From positions 1-49,006 of the forward strand of contig JAKQHT010000005.1 in the NCBI GenBank assembly GCA_029557895.1: 49,006 nucleotides of DNA, in the 5' to 3' direction. This stretch comes from Bacteroidota bacterium. Lineage in GTDB: Bacteria; Bacteroidota; Bacteroidia; Flavobacteriales; Flavobacteriaceae. This document shows, in pieces, positions 36,301 through 44,879 of this stretch. The notes under the pieces were generated by a model. It was not told the origin of the DNA and made no database searches. It was given only the letters and a program-made list of their open reading frames with translations. A program made the translations under genes and the position numbers. Positions within the stretch are counted from its first letter, which is position 1, and every line of letters starts with the position of its first letter.

Positions 36301-37661
36301 ACAGATTGAGGTGAGCTTCCTTGATTATCGGTAAGTGTCAAAGTAGTGGCAGAACCGATACTGGTGATGTCAACATCAACGTAAAATTGTGCGCCAATGG
36401 CACAATCACTCCTAACCGAATATGTTGCTGTAGGGTTGATACAGGTCGAACAAGTTACTGTAACATCTATCGGGGTATATCCTTGACTTTGGCAACTTAT
36501 ACTACCATCAGAATTGATATAGAACGATATGGTGTCCCCCGAAGATTGGTAAGTTAGACCAGAGAGGTTTCCCGAATTACCATAAAAATTATCTGTTGGA
36601 GCCACAATATAGCTCCCATCTGTATCTATAATGACCAATTCGTCCCAGTTGTTTTCAACCTGTCCGGCATTGAACGTTAAATTCAAAGAAGTTCCATCTG
36701 TACTTGTAAACGTAAATATTTCAGGGTTTGTAGCGCCGCCATTGCCATAACAGTAATTACTAAAGTTTCTGGGGCCTTCTATACAGTCAACCGAAAATTC
36801 TGTCTGAATGGTGGTTGTAAAGGTCAAAGGACCAACCCATGGACTGTAGCCATCCGCTCCGCAGTCTGCCCTGACATATACCTCATAAGCCGTGGTGAAT
36901 TCTAATGTTGTTTCATTGAATGTCGTTGAAGTCACTTGAGTACCGTTGCCTGTAGGCTCTCCGGTTCCTGCAGCTTGGCGCACATATTCCCAAGCTGTTT
37001 CGGTGTTGCCCGCTAACCATGTGATGGTAGCGGTTGAGCCCCCAACATTTGAAACTGCCAAGCCTGTAGGCGCAGCACAAGTGGGTGGTGCTTCTGAAAA
37101 AATCGTTGGGGAGTCAAAACAAAAGCCCCAAACCCAGCTACCGCCGTCATCAAATAAGATCCGGTATCGGAATCCGGAGAGTTGGGTAGCCGTAAAAACG
37201 CCTATGTTGAGCTCGCCACTGTTGAAAGGCGCAGATGTACCCGAACAGAAATTGTTCAATGGCGCCCCGGGCGTATCTGCTGACAAAGGAGTGCCCCAGT
37301 TGACCCATGAAGACGCATCGGCATCCCAATATTGGATGTAGATTCGATCGTTACCTAAATGATTATATACATAGGTTGCGGTCATGAACAACCACGTTTC
37401 TCCTGCGTTGTGTGCATCGGTTAAATCGATTACAGGTGATTCTGCGGCAATGGTATTGGTCGAACCACTGCCGGCATCGTCATCGTCATAAGCAAAATTG
37501 GCAGTTACCCGAGGATCCGCCTCAAACGTATCCGGTGTATCTACGAAAGTTCCGGTAACATCCCAGTCGGTATTGGGCCAACCGGCCGGTTGATTCAAAA
37601 CTTGAGCCATCACCTTATGTGAAAACATCGTAAGCAACAGCAGGAAAGTAATTCTTTTCAT
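33330..37661 (-). CDS. Giant secreted adhesin with type B T9SS sorting domain and tandem repeats
   Basis: 1443 residues, signal peptide MKRITFLLLLTMF to KVMAQ. Order: an N-terminal lectin-like sandwich, a fibronectin type III domain (about 190-280, APTGLAVSNVGGSTATITW), two tandem modules of about 208 residues each holding a CUB-like part (NNWDELVI, DGSYIVAPTDNFYGNSGNLS), a pre-peptidase-like C-terminal part (DTYFIRVFSAGSAPETSNF), PKD/Ig-like repeats, and the gliding motility-associated C-terminal domain (GISPNGDGKNDTF, KIEIYNRYGTLVY). The two modules are nearly identical in DNA over 183 bp. It should be secreted and held on the surface by the adjoining PorP/SprF protein. First gene of the operon. 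Confidence 0.92.
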   Translation of the reverse strand: MKRITFLLLLTMFSHKVMAQVLNQPAGWPNTDWDVTGTFVDTPDTFEADPRVTANFAYDDDDAGSGSTNTIAAESPVIDLTDAHNAGETWLFMTATYVYNHLGNDRIYIQYWDADASSWVNWGTPLSADTPGAPLNNFCSGTSAPFNSGELNIGVFTATQLSGFRYRILFDDGGSWVWGFCFDSPTIFSEAPPTCAAPTGLAVSNVGGSTATITWLAGNTETAWEYVRQAAGTGEPTGNGTQVTSTTFNETTLEFTTAYEVYVRADCGADGYSPWVGPLTFTTTIQTEFSVDCIEGPRNFSNYCYGNGGATNPEIFTFTSTDGTSLNLTFNAGQVENNWDELVIIDTDGSYIVAPTDNFYGNSGNLSGLTYQSSGDTISFYINSDGSISCQSQGYTPIDVTVTCSTCINPTATYSVRSDCAIGAQFYVDVDITSIGSATTLTLTDNQGSSPQSVTSTGMVSFGPYPTATDVQITVSNDDDPNCQIISNMLTLPFCQDFIVDCAVGPASLEYCYDSGGATNPVIFTFTSTDGTPLNLTFNAGQVENNWDELVIVDTDGSYIVAPTDNFYGNSGNLSGLTYQSSGDTISFYINSDGSVSCQQTGTYTPIDVTVACATCINPAATYAVIDDCENGEQFLIEVNITSIGDAQSVTVTDNQASPGQQVSETGVVQMGPYPFATPIVITISNDQDVNCSISSPSIQVAACPPANDNPCGATVAIVNNSTMCDQTTSGTILAATPSGVPNGSCVGNPDDDVWFQFTALDETQVISLLNITGGTTNLDHALYSGSCGTLTEMYCSGDSSAVTPILTVGDTYFIRVFSAGSAPETSNFELCIQSAPNNIACEDAANFCSDGSGSNIVGFPDNTQVACLGSIPNPAWNIIQIGDPGLVQIEISQYSNTGQGLDVDFVLWGPFDINFDYCSLDLLVDCPSCPNNTWNPDFYPFGNIVDCSYDPAYIEHLTIHNAQSGEIYLLLVTNYSNSPGTITITQTNQGQTGAGSTVAEIQVDLGGDQQLCGYTSYEITANSPFADAYEWYQDGFIIDNATSSTLTVTESGVYSVFVYDQQCGSTATDEVTITLVPEPVANAVSDIVTCDDASGDGVGEFNLDAQTPLVLGGQDPSLFNVSYHLTQIDANTDSNPLASPYTNISNPQTIYVRVEAVGGEFCIATTNFQLVISGPTPTVTHVDYSVCDESISGGTASFDLESQTELVIGTQDPEEFTVTYHLTEEEANSGTGMLASPYTNTSNPQTIWVRIESNVSSTCFGVGNITLNVGELPVTTLTSGTGRFEICNNATRPLTITASGNYTSSDVSVVWYHDGGVMNGENGLSISVLDGGLYEVEVTFNETGCTSTVGQQVVVLENCIIPQGISPNGDGKNDTFDLSGFNVTKIEIYNRYGTLVYSKDNYTDEWHGQSNNGDELPVGTYFYTIVYEGGAKTKSAWVYLNK
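35877..36059 (-). repeat. Intragenic repeat, copy A
   Basis: This 183 bp segment matches 36501-36683 with two mismatches seen by eye, at a distance of 624 bp (208 codons). It encodes the core of the CUB-like part of each tandem module. Confidence 0.9.
36501..36683 (-). repeat. Intragenic repeat, copy B
   Basis: Second copy of the 183 bp segment; the flanking parts of the module are clearly more diverged than this core. Confidence 0.9.
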
Positions 37662-37965
37662 TTGACTTCTTTAGGGTTAATAAAATGCATTTTTTGGCAT
37701 TATTGGCCAATAAATTGTTAGTTTTAAATACTTTAAGTTTTTAGGGGAATTTGGGGACTCCACTTATAAAAATACAATGAAATACTGTACTTAAAATAAT
37801 TTCCCGAAGATAAAAAAAATGATACTTAACATCGTATTAACATTACTATAATAGATAAAATGCAAATTTCATCGACAAAAAGAAATTGGTGGGATTGATG
37901 ATTTACCATGTAACTCCCACTATATAGAAAATAAAAATTGCAAACGAACTCTCTTTCTATTTATG
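37662..37965. other. Divergent intergenic region between adhesin operon and hflX
   Basis: AT-rich, about 300 bp. No clear -7 box was found on the minus strand for the adhesin operon. No gene or strong hairpin was seen. Confidence 0.45.
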
Positions 37966-37973
37966 TAACTTTG
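37966..37973 (+). promoter_or_regulatory. -7 box (TAACTTTG) ahead of hflX
   Basis: Matches TAnnTTTG and lies 17 bp ahead of the start codon. A TTG at 37938-37940 gives 25 bp spacing, slightly longer than usual. Confidence 0.5.
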
Positions 37974-37989
37974 CAACTCAATTTCAAAT

Positions 37990-39204
37990 ATGCTAGAAAA
38001 GAAAGACATAGAACACGAAAAAGCTGTAATAATCGGTGTGGTTACCAAAGACCAAGATGAAGAAAAATCAAGGGAATATTTGGACGAACTCGAATTTTTG
38101 ACCTATACAGCTGGGGGCGAGGTGGCAAGACGGTTTACGCAAAAAATGGACATGCCCAATCCTAAAACTTTTATCGGTACCGGCAAAATGGAAGAGGTAC
38201 GGCTGTTTATTGAAGAAAACGGGATTGGAACGGCCATTTTTGATGATGAACTCTCTGCGGCACAAGAACGCAATATCAGCAAGATACTCAATTGCAAAGT
38301 GCTGGACAGGACCAATCTCATTCTCGATATTTTTGCCCAGCGTGCCCAAACAAGCTATGCCCGAACCCAGGTTGAACTTGCCCAATGTGAGTATTTGCTC
38401 CCACGGCTAAAAGGTATGTGGACCCACTTGGAGCGACAAAAAGGAGGCATTGGTATGCGCGGGCCTGGCGAGACCGAGATCGAAACCGATAGACGTATCG
38501 TGCGGGACCGAATTGCCTTGCTCAAAGAAAAAATAAAGATCATAGACAAGCAAATGGCCGTACAGCGCAGCAACAGGGGTCAGATGGTGCGGGTCGCGCT
38601 GGTGGGTTATACCAATGTGGGCAAATCAACTTTGATGAACGTCATCAGCAAAAGTGACGTATTTGCCGAAAACAAACTGTTTGCCACACTTGACACCACA
38701 GTAAGAAAGGTTGTCATCGGCAACCTTCCGTTCTTGGTCAGCGATACGGTTGGGTTTATCCGAAAATTGCCCACACAACTGGTAGAATCCTTTAAAAGCA
38801 CCTTGGACGAAGTCAGGGAAGCAGACTTGCTGTTGCATGTCGTGGACATTTCTCATTCAAATTTTGAAGAACACATAGAGTCGGTAAATAAAATTCTGGG
38901 CGAAATAGGCTGCGCAGATAAGCCGGTCATTATGGTTTTCAACAAGATAGATGCCTATACACCACAACCTTTTGATGAGAGTGATTTGGTGACCACAAAA
39001 ACCAAAGCCAACTATTCGCTTGAAGAGTGGAAAAGGACGTGGATGAACAAAGTGGGCGATGATGCCATTTTTATTTCTGCAATCAATAAAGAAAACCTTG
39101 AATTTTTTAAGAAACGGGTGTATGATGAGGTAAGGAAGATACACCTATCCCGTTTTCCATACAACCATTTATTATACCCGGATTATCAAGTGGAAGAAGA
39201 ATAA
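37990..39204 (+). CDS. hflX: GTPase HflX
   Basis: 404 residues. The N-terminal HflX domain (residues about 1-170) contains NPKTFIGTGKMEEV, FDDELSAAQERNI, DRTNLILDIFAQRA and GPGETEIETDRR. The G domain has P-loop GYTNVGKST, switch DTVGFIRKLP and NKID. HflX binds the 50S subunit or stalled 70S ribosomes and splits them, aiding recovery from heat or antibiotic stress. Monocistronic, with its own -7 box and a terminator shared with the convergent DUF3078 gene. Confidence 0.96.
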   Translation: MLEKKDIEHEKAVIIGVVTKDQDEEKSREYLDELEFLTYTAGGEVARRFTQKMDMPNPKTFIGTGKMEEVRLFIEENGIGTAIFDDELSAAQERNISKILNCKVLDRTNLILDIFAQRAQTSYARTQVELAQCEYLLPRLKGMWTHLERQKGGIGMRGPGETEIETDRRIVRDRIALLKEKIKIIDKQMAVQRSNRGQMVRVALVGYTNVGKSTLMNVISKSDVFAENKLFATLDTTVRKVVIGNLPFLVSDTVGFIRKLPTQLVESFKSTLDEVREADLLLHVVDISHSNFEEHIESVNKILGEIGCADKPVIMVFNKIDAYTPQPFDESDLVTTKTKANYSLEEWKRTWMNKVGDDAIFISAINKENLEFFKKRVYDEVRKIHLSRFPYNHLLYPDYQVEEE

Positions 39205-39238
39205 AAAAAGGGAACGTTTTTAAAAAACATTCCCCTTT
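39205..39238. terminator. Bidirectional terminator after hflX
   Basis: GGGAACGTTTTT pairs with AAAAAACATTCCC (one mismatch) with A and T runs on the flanks, between convergent genes. Confidence 0.75.
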
Positions 39239-39258
39239 ATATTGATAGATGCTCTTGT

Positions 39259-40200
39259 TTAGAACTTATAGCTCAACCCAATAGTGTAAAAACTTTGTAG
39301 ATCGTTGTCAACATTGCCAAAGGTTGGCTCGTCGCCACCACCCGATGGGTCAAATTGTGATAGGGCATAGTTCAAAGCTTCTTGCTTGTTGCTCCTCAAA
39401 CCAAAATCAAACCCAACACCGATTTTCTTCCACAGCGTATAGCCGAATGAGTTTGTCCAGGTCCAGTTTGAAAGATCTGAACTCTTATAACTTTGGAACA
39501 TGGACAAGTTGGTCTTGAAGTTGATGGCGCCAATCTGCCTTGTATAATCGGCCACGATTTTTGCTCCCAAAGACGAATCAAAAACTGCATCGTTGTCAGC
39601 AAATACAAAGTTGTAGTTAAGTGGATGCACCACAACGATCAGATCCTTAACGGGCGTCCAGGTAAATCCAACACCCAAATCGAGATAGCCGGGATCGTTA
39701 AAGTTGTTCAACAAGGTGGTCCTATACTCCAACAAAGCCGAAGCTGCCAATTTTTCTGTAATGTTCCTACCGTAAAGTGACGACAGCGTGAACACGTCGG
39801 TAGTAGGGTTGAAATCGTCGTCGTCAAGGTCGGTATCCTTGTTGTCGAGCTTTACCCAATTAAGGTTTGCGGACAACCCATTTCTCCAAAAAAACTTTTC
39901 TTGGATTAAATTGGCATAAACATTTGCGGTAATCCCAATGTTTCCGGACGAATTGTTTGGTGCGCCTTGTGCGTACCATTTACTGAAATTTGACAAGCTT
40001 CCGCCAATAGTACCAAAAGCACCGATCCTCCATCCGGGAAGGGCATCTATCTGAGCTTGCAAAGCATTGACTTCTGCCTGTGCTGCATCTACAACTGCTT
40101 GTTTTTCTGCTTTTTGAGCCTCAAGCTCTTCTTTGGTCTGTGAAAAACCCAACGAAACCGAAAATGTTACCAAAGTGGCAACAAACATCTTTTTTATCAT
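39259..40200 (-). CDS. DUF3078 outer-membrane protein
   Basis: 313 residues from the ATG at 40200, chosen for its signal peptide (MIKKMFVATLVTFSVSLGFSQ); a longer frame to 40248 has an unlikely polar start. A short coiled coil follows (about 22-55, KAEKQAVVDAAQAEVNALQA), then a beta-barrel-like DUF3078 domain (IGAFGTIGGSLSNFSKWYAQG, WRNGLSANLNWVKLDNKDTD) that ends in YTIGLSYKF, with a C-terminal Phe as outer-membrane barrels have. Function unknown. The coiled coil could span or bind the peptidoglycan layer. Confidence 0.87.
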   Translation of the reverse strand: MIKKMFVATLVTFSVSLGFSQTKEELEAQKAEKQAVVDAAQAEVNALQAQIDALPGWRIGAFGTIGGSLSNFSKWYAQGAPNNSSGNIGITANVYANLIQEKFFWRNGLSANLNWVKLDNKDTDLDDDDFNPTTDVFTLSSLYGRNITEKLAASALLEYRTTLLNNFNDPGYLDLGVGFTWTPVKDLIVVVHPLNYNFVFADNDAVFDSSLGAKIVADYTRQIGAINFKTNLSMFQSYKSSDLSNWTWTNSFGYTLWKKIGVGFDFGLRSNKQEALNYALSQFDPSGGGDEPTFGNVDNDLQSFYTIGLSYKF

Positions 40201-40482
40201 GCTTCTTGTTATTTTAGAATTAAAATTAAGGGTGCAAATATAATTCATTTATCAATTATATGCATCTATTTACAAATTGTGGTTAATTATAAACGCAGCT
40301 TGAGAAAAATTTGTTTAATAGTTACCATAACAAACTATAATAAAAAAGACACTATCAGAAACTCGGAATTCGCTCGTGTAGGTACGGGAAACTACGAGGT
40401 TTTCCTCGAAGAATTTCAACTCGTCATAAACACAAGTGTTTGCTTAAGAACGAAAAACAACCTTGAGACGAAGGATTTCGTT

Positions 40483-40989
40483 TTATTTTCTCTTATATAG
40501 CGGCACCGAAGAACAGGCTTCTCCGTACATGATGGATTTAGCGACCGGTCTTAATTTTTGAGAAAGCAAGATATATGCATTGGGAGGTATGGGTTTGTTG
40601 CCGCAACCTTTGATGATGACGGATTGGTCCCGATACATTTCAATATCCAATTGGCCAATGATATCCTGAAAAACAGCGGTTTCCAGCTGTTCGAGTTCAC
40701 CCACCACAACCTTTTTTGCATATGGCTGCAAATGCATCGTTAAGAGCATAAATGTCCAGCCCGGAATGATGGCATCGGCACTGCACGTCAAGGCTACGTA
40801 GCTGTCTTGATATTGCCTCCAATCATGTGCGGCCGCATATTCCCTGAACATTTTTTCCCGAAGCACCAAACCTTCATAAAGCCAATCTTTTATATCAAAA
40901 ACAATTCGTCTGCCTGTAGGATAATAATCCTCCAAATCAAATACCAATAGCTTGCTATTGGCCACTCTATTGACAATTTCTCCTTCCAT
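40483..40989 (-). CDS. DUF2480 family protein
   Basis: 168 residues, cytosolic. Signature MEGEIVNRVANSKLLVFDLE, DWRQYQDSYVALTCSADAII and IIKGCGNKPIPPNAYILLSQ. The function is unknown. In Bacteroidota this gene is commonly found with suf genes (sufE, DUF59), as in the present region, so a link to iron-sulfur assembly is likely; the conserved Cys in GCGNK fits that idea but proves nothing. Confidence 0.85.
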   Translation of the reverse strand: MEGEIVNRVANSKLLVFDLEDYYPTGRRIVFDIKDWLYEGLVLREKMFREYAAAHDWRQYQDSYVALTCSADAIIPGWTFMLLTMHLQPYAKKVVVGELEQLETAVFQDIIGQLDIEMYRDQSVIIKGCGNKPIPPNAYILLSQKLRPVAKSIMYGEACSSVPLYKRK

Positions 40990-41062
40990 ATATCAAAAAT
41001 AAAGATTTTACTTGTAATGCAAATGTCTTTTTACCGTTTAGCCCAATACTATCCCTCCGATG

Positions 41063-42898
41063 TCATTGATACCCTTCGGCCTGTAGCGTAAACAATTCTG
41101 AATAAAGCAATCCATTGCCCATCAGTTCATTGTGGGTTCCAAGTTCCAGAACCCTGCCTTCATCGAGAACCAAGATGCGGTCTGCCTGACGAACTGTACT
41201 GAAACGGTGCGAAATGATGATGCTCGTTTTGCCTTTGGTAAGCCCTATAAACCTATCAAACACTTCGCTCTCGGCCTTGGCATCCAATGCCGATGTGGGT
41301 TCGTCCAAAATCATCACTTCGGCATCCTTCATATAGGCACGAGCAAGGGCAATTTTTTGCCACTGCCCACCAGACAGCTCCTGGCCTTTGTAAAAACGCT
41401 TGCCCAATTGTTGGTCATAACCGTTTTTTAGCTCGGCGATGACTTGATCTGCCAGGCTCAATTGTGCGGCATCCTCAATTTTCTTCTGGTTGCCCAGCGC
41501 ATCAATGTCTCCAATGGCAATGTTTTCTTTTACGGTGAACTCGTAGCGGTAAAAATCCTGAAAAATCACACCAAAAAATTCCTGGTATTCATCTTTTTTG
41601 AAACGGTTGATGTTGATACCTTCCAAAAGGATTTCGCCGGAAGTAGGTTCATAAAACCGTAAAAGAAGTTTGGTCAGGGTGGTCTTTCCGGCACCGTTTT
41701 GACCCACAAACGCCATTTTTTCACCAGCTTCTATCTTAAAGCTAACGCCTTTCAGGATTTCATGGTCAGAATCGGGGTACGAAAAATGGACATTCCTAAA
41801 CTCAAACCCTATCGTGATTTTGTTTGGCAAAGCCATGTCTTCTGTGTGCAAAGGCTCAATGGAAATGTCGATAAACTCAAAATAATCCTTGAGATAGAGT
41901 GCACTTTCTGTAATCCGGGTAAATTTTGAAAAAAACTCTTGCAAGTTGCGCGTGAGCCTGTTGAACGATCCTGAAAGGAACGTGAGTTCACCCAGTGTAA
42001 TGGCTCCGGAAATGACCCGATAAATGATAAAAATATATGCGCCATAATAACTCAATGTCCCCAGTAAATTGAACAAAAAACCCAATGCCGAACGCTTGAT
42101 AGACAGTTTTTTGTTGAGTTCATAATACTCTAAAGAAAGTTTTTTGAACCGTTCCACAATGAAATCGGTGAGCCCGAACAGTTTGATTTCTTTCGCCGTT
42201 TGGTTGTTGGCCCCAATAAACCTCAAATAGTCCAACTCCCGTCGTTCTGAAGTCCAACCTCGAGCTAAAGAATATTGTTGCTGACTGTACCAAATCTCGT
42301 TTATAAACGAAGGGATGATGCTCAATACCAGCAAAATGATGAGATAAGGTTCAAAATAGATAAGTCCCGCTACCAATGTCACGATAGAGATAAGGCTCTG
42401 CACTTCCCCGAGTGCGTTGGACATCAGCCCGACCCTACCGGTGGTTTGCGATCTGGCACGTTCCATCTTGTCATAAAATTCCGAGTCTTCAAGTAAGCTT
42501 ACGTCTATTTGGTTTGTTTTTTTGATGATCTTCACCGAAGAATTAATGGAATAGGTATCGCCCAACAAACTGTCTGTGAGCGATATGGCACGGCTGACCA
42601 GATCTGAAAGGATGATGAGTCCAAACTCAATGGCGACGTAGGTCCAAAGAGCGGTCAGGTCAGAAGTTTCCGCTGCAGATTGCAGCACGATTTGGTCAAT
42701 GATGATCTTTCCGACCCATAAAATGGCGACGGGCAAAAGTGCACCGATGAGCCTGCATACGGCCGATGCCACAAAAAGCCGCTTGTTGGTTCTCCATATT
42801 TCCTTGAAAAATCTTGGGATATACACCAACGCACTGAACGATTTTTTGAGGCTCGTCTTGTTATCGTCTTTTATCGATCTTGGTGTTTCTCTTGGCAT
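41063..42898 (-). CDS. ABC exporter, fused permease and ATPase
   Basis: 611 residues. Six membrane helices in an ABC transporter type 1 domain (about 30-330), then the nucleotide-binding domain with Walker A GQNGAGKTT, Q-loop FGVIFQDFYRYEFTV, signature ELSGGQWQ, Walker B VMILDEP and H-loop ISHRFST. A half-size exporter that should work as a homodimer; substrate unknown (peptide, lipid or drug). It lies between DUF2480 and DUF59 in the suf neighbourhood, 15 bp after the DUF59 gene. Confidence 0.92.
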   Translation of the reverse strand: MPRETPRSIKDDNKTSLKKSFSALVYIPRFFKEIWRTNKRLFVASAVCRLIGALLPVAILWVGKIIIDQIVLQSAAETSDLTALWTYVAIEFGLIILSDLVSRAISLTDSLLGDTYSINSSVKIIKKTNQIDVSLLEDSEFYDKMERARSQTTGRVGLMSNALGEVQSLISIVTLVAGLIYFEPYLIILLVLSIIPSFINEIWYSQQQYSLARGWTSERRELDYLRFIGANNQTAKEIKLFGLTDFIVERFKKLSLEYYELNKKLSIKRSALGFLFNLLGTLSYYGAYIFIIYRVISGAITLGELTFLSGSFNRLTRNLQEFFSKFTRITESALYLKDYFEFIDISIEPLHTEDMALPNKITIGFEFRNVHFSYPDSDHEILKGVSFKIEAGEKMAFVGQNGAGKTTLTKLLLRFYEPTSGEILLEGININRFKKDEYQEFFGVIFQDFYRYEFTVKENIAIGDIDALGNQKKIEDAAQLSLADQVIAELKNGYDQQLGKRFYKGQELSGGQWQKIALARAYMKDAEVMILDEPTSALDAKAESEVFDRFIGLTKGKTSIIISHRFSTVRQADRILVLDEGRVLELGTHNELMGNGLLYSELFTLQAEGYQ

Positions 42899-42913
42899 TG
42901 GCTACTTTGCGTG

Positions 42914-43237
42914 TCAGAGCATCCCAAGTTCCAGTTTGGCCTCTTCGCTCATCAGGTCTTGGCTCCACGGTGGGTCAAAGGTAATCTCTACTTCTGCCGT
43001 TTTTACTTCGTTGATGGATTTGATTTTTTCTTCGACCTCCATGGGCAATGTTTCCGCAACGGGACAGTTGGGCGTGGTAAGGGTCATCAGTATTTTTACG
43101 TCGTAGTCTTCGTTGACAAAGACGTCATAAATAAGCCCAAGTTCATAGATGTCAACCGGTATTTCCGGGTCATATACGGTTTTGAGGACCTTAACTATTT
43201 TTTCGCCAAGGGCATTGGTGTCTATCGGTGGTTCCAT
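42914..43237 (-). CDS. DUF59/MIP18 family protein, SUF-associated (SufT/PaaD-like)
   Basis: 107 residues from the ATG at 43237, one base after the sufE stop; an upstream frame would overlap sufE. Signature VKVLKTVYDPEIPVDIYELG, LMTLTTPNCPVAETLP and VEITFDPPWSQDLMSEEAK. DUF59 proteins help mature or transfer iron-sulfur clusters. Co-transcribed with sufE. Confidence 0.92.
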   Translation of the reverse strand: MEPPIDTNALGEKIVKVLKTVYDPEIPVDIYELGLIYDVFVNEDYDVKILMTLTTPNCPVAETLPMEVEEKIKSINEVKTAEVEITFDPPWSQDLMSEEAKLELGML

Positions 43238-43238
43238 A

Positions 43239-43661
43239 TCAATTGAGTTGTGTTTGGTATGCAAGCGCATACATTTTCAGTTGTTTTATCATGCTCACAA
43301 GACCATTGGCCCGTGTGGGCGAAAGATGGTCCTTGAGGCCTATTTTGTCAATAAAAGTTGTATCTGCATCGATGATATCTTTAGGGTGTTGGTTAGAGAA
43401 CACGCGTATTAGGATGGCGATGATGCCTTTGGTAATGATGGCATCGCTATCAGCTGTAAAGACTACTTTGCCATCCTGTATGTCTGCATGGACCCATACT
43501 TTGCTCTGGCAACCTTTGATGATGTTGTCATCGGTTTTATATGCTTCATCTATCAGGGGTAGGGTTTTGCCCAGATCTATCATGTATTGGTAACGTTCTT
43601 CCCAATCTTCAAACATTGAAAATTCTTCGATGATATCTTCCTGTATGTCTTTAATATTCAT
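43239..43661 (-). CDS. sufE: SufE cysteine-desulfuration protein
   Basis: 140 residues. Acceptor Cys51 lies in IIKGCQSKVWV, preceded by DWEERYQYMIDLGKTLP. SufE takes persulfide sulfur from SufS and passes it on to the SufBCD scaffold. sufS lies 1.2 kb upstream on the same strand, separated by two lipoprotein genes. The stop codon abuts the next start. Confidence 0.94.
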   Translation of the reverse strand: MNIKDIQEDIIEEFSMFEDWEERYQYMIDLGKTLPLIDEAYKTDDNIIKGCQSKVWVHADIQDGKVVFTADSDAIITKGIIAILIRVFSNQHPKDIIDADTTFIDKIGLKDHLSPTRANGLVSMIKQLKMYALAYQTQLN

Positions 43662-43671
43662 AGCAATGACT

Positions 43672-44145
43672 CTATTGTTTCTTATGGGTTCTATCTGCCA
43701 ATAAAAGGATTTTGGACACTAGCGCTTCAATGTGCTTTGGTGGATGTCCATGATCAAAATTCTGGGTTTTGATTTCTTTTCCATCCTGAACCACGGTCAG
43801 CGTTGCAAAGGCGGCAGCATCGTGATGCCGTTTGGATGTGGGCGCTTCTAGACCGGGCAATGTAGAAACATCTACGTCCTTCAAGAGTGTCATAAGTTCG
43901 TTCCAATCGTTTTCGGTAATTGGGTAAACAGTCTTTTCATTGTGGCTTCGGTCGTTGGTCAAGGTCAAGGTTGTGTTGCCTATCCATAGCATTTGATAAA
44001 AACCTCTTGTAGTTGCTTGATAACTTATTTCGGCAATCTCATGTTTTTCTTGGATTCCATTTTTGGAATTTTCGGTGTTTGTCCCTTGGCTGCCACATGC
44101 TTGGTTGAGCATTATTGTGACCAATAAGCAGCATATTGTTTTCAT
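43672..44145 (-). CDS. Hypothetical lipoprotein in suf region
   Basis: 157 residues. Signal peptide with a lipobox-like NQAC (about Cys17). The rest is a beta-rich domain (LWIGNTTLTLTNDRSHNE, DWNELMTLLKDVDVSTLPGL, DAAAFATLTVVQDGKEI). The family occurs next to sufE and sufS in related genomes, but its function is unknown. It ends 10 bp before sufE. Confidence 0.75.
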   Translation of the reverse strand: MKTICCLLVTIMLNQACGSQGTNTENSKNGIQEKHEIAEISYQATTRGFYQMLWIGNTTLTLTNDRSHNEKTVYPITENDWNELMTLLKDVDVSTLPGLEAPTSKRHHDAAAFATLTVVQDGKEIKTQNFDHGHPPKHIEALVSKILLLADRTHKKQ

Positions 44146-44187
44146 GTCGTTTTCTTTATGCTATGTTGAGCAAAAACAAGACCAAAA

Positions 44188-44841
44188 TTATTCCCGCTCT
44201 TCCATATAGTTACATTCCATCAAAACCGTTTTGTCCTGCGCCAAGAGTTTCAATTGGTCATTCTCCATTTTATAGAACGCAATCTGATGAAGGGTTTCGA
44301 GGAACAGTTGCTCGGTTTCCATTCCGGGACAGGCCATTTTGGTAGTCCCGATACTGTTGACCTTAAACTTGTTGTTTTCCAGAGCCACATTACCAAAAAA
44401 TTTGTTGCAACCGGTGCTTCCCAGTATTTGACCTTGTGGCAAGGTCAACGTTATGGTTGGGTTTCTGGAAAAACCCGATACGTCTTTGATTTTTGTGACC
44501 ATCCAAGACCCGCCTTTGGTCAAGCTTACCGGGGCTTTGGTTTTTTCAAGAACTTTCAGGAGCACGTATTTTTTTGAACTGGCATCGGCCGGTGGGTTTT
44601 CGATATCAAATACTTCTACTTGTAGTTTGTAACTGTAGCCCTCTTCATAATCGAAACCTTCAATAGGGTCGTAGAAATTGGACCAATCATCATTCGCGTT
44701 TTCCTTTACCTGTAAGCATTTTTGAAAGCCAATGCCAGAGCACATAACGGTGGCATCTGCAACAAAAAAAACCTTTATGTTGTCTTTGCTACATGAAAAC
44801 ACGACCAATGCCAATAGAAAAAACAACCCTCTTGCTTTCAT
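44188..44841 (-). CDS. Lipoprotein with DUF4377 and META domains
   Basis: 217 residues from the ATG at 44841 (MKARGLFFLLALVVFSC, lipobox FSC), preferred to a frame start at 44877. Residues about 20-100 are DUF4377-like (CLQVKENANDDWSNFYDPIE, GFDYEEGYSYKLQVEV). Residues about 108-215 are a META domain (GGSWMVTKI, LGSTGCNKFFGNV, TTKMACPGMETEQLF). Envelope-located; function unknown. It follows sufS on the same strand. Third META protein in the window. Confidence 0.87.
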   Translation of the reverse strand: MKARGLFFLLALVVFSCSKDNIKVFFVADATVMCSGIGFQKCLQVKENANDDWSNFYDPIEGFDYEEGYSYKLQVEVFDIENPPADASSKKYVLLKVLEKTKAPVSLTKGGSWMVTKIKDVSGFSRNPTITLTLPQGQILGSTGCNKFFGNVALENNKFKVNSIGTTKMACPGMETEQLFLETLHQIAFYKMENDQLKLLAQDKTVLMECNYMEERE

Positions 44842-44879
44842 TTCAAATAGATATTTAACGATGGTAAAGATACGCAATT

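Noticed and set aside
40261..40482. Short plus-strand ORF between DUF3078 and DUF2480 genes
   Set aside because: It extends into the DUF2480 gene on the opposite strand and has no context; treated as non-coding.
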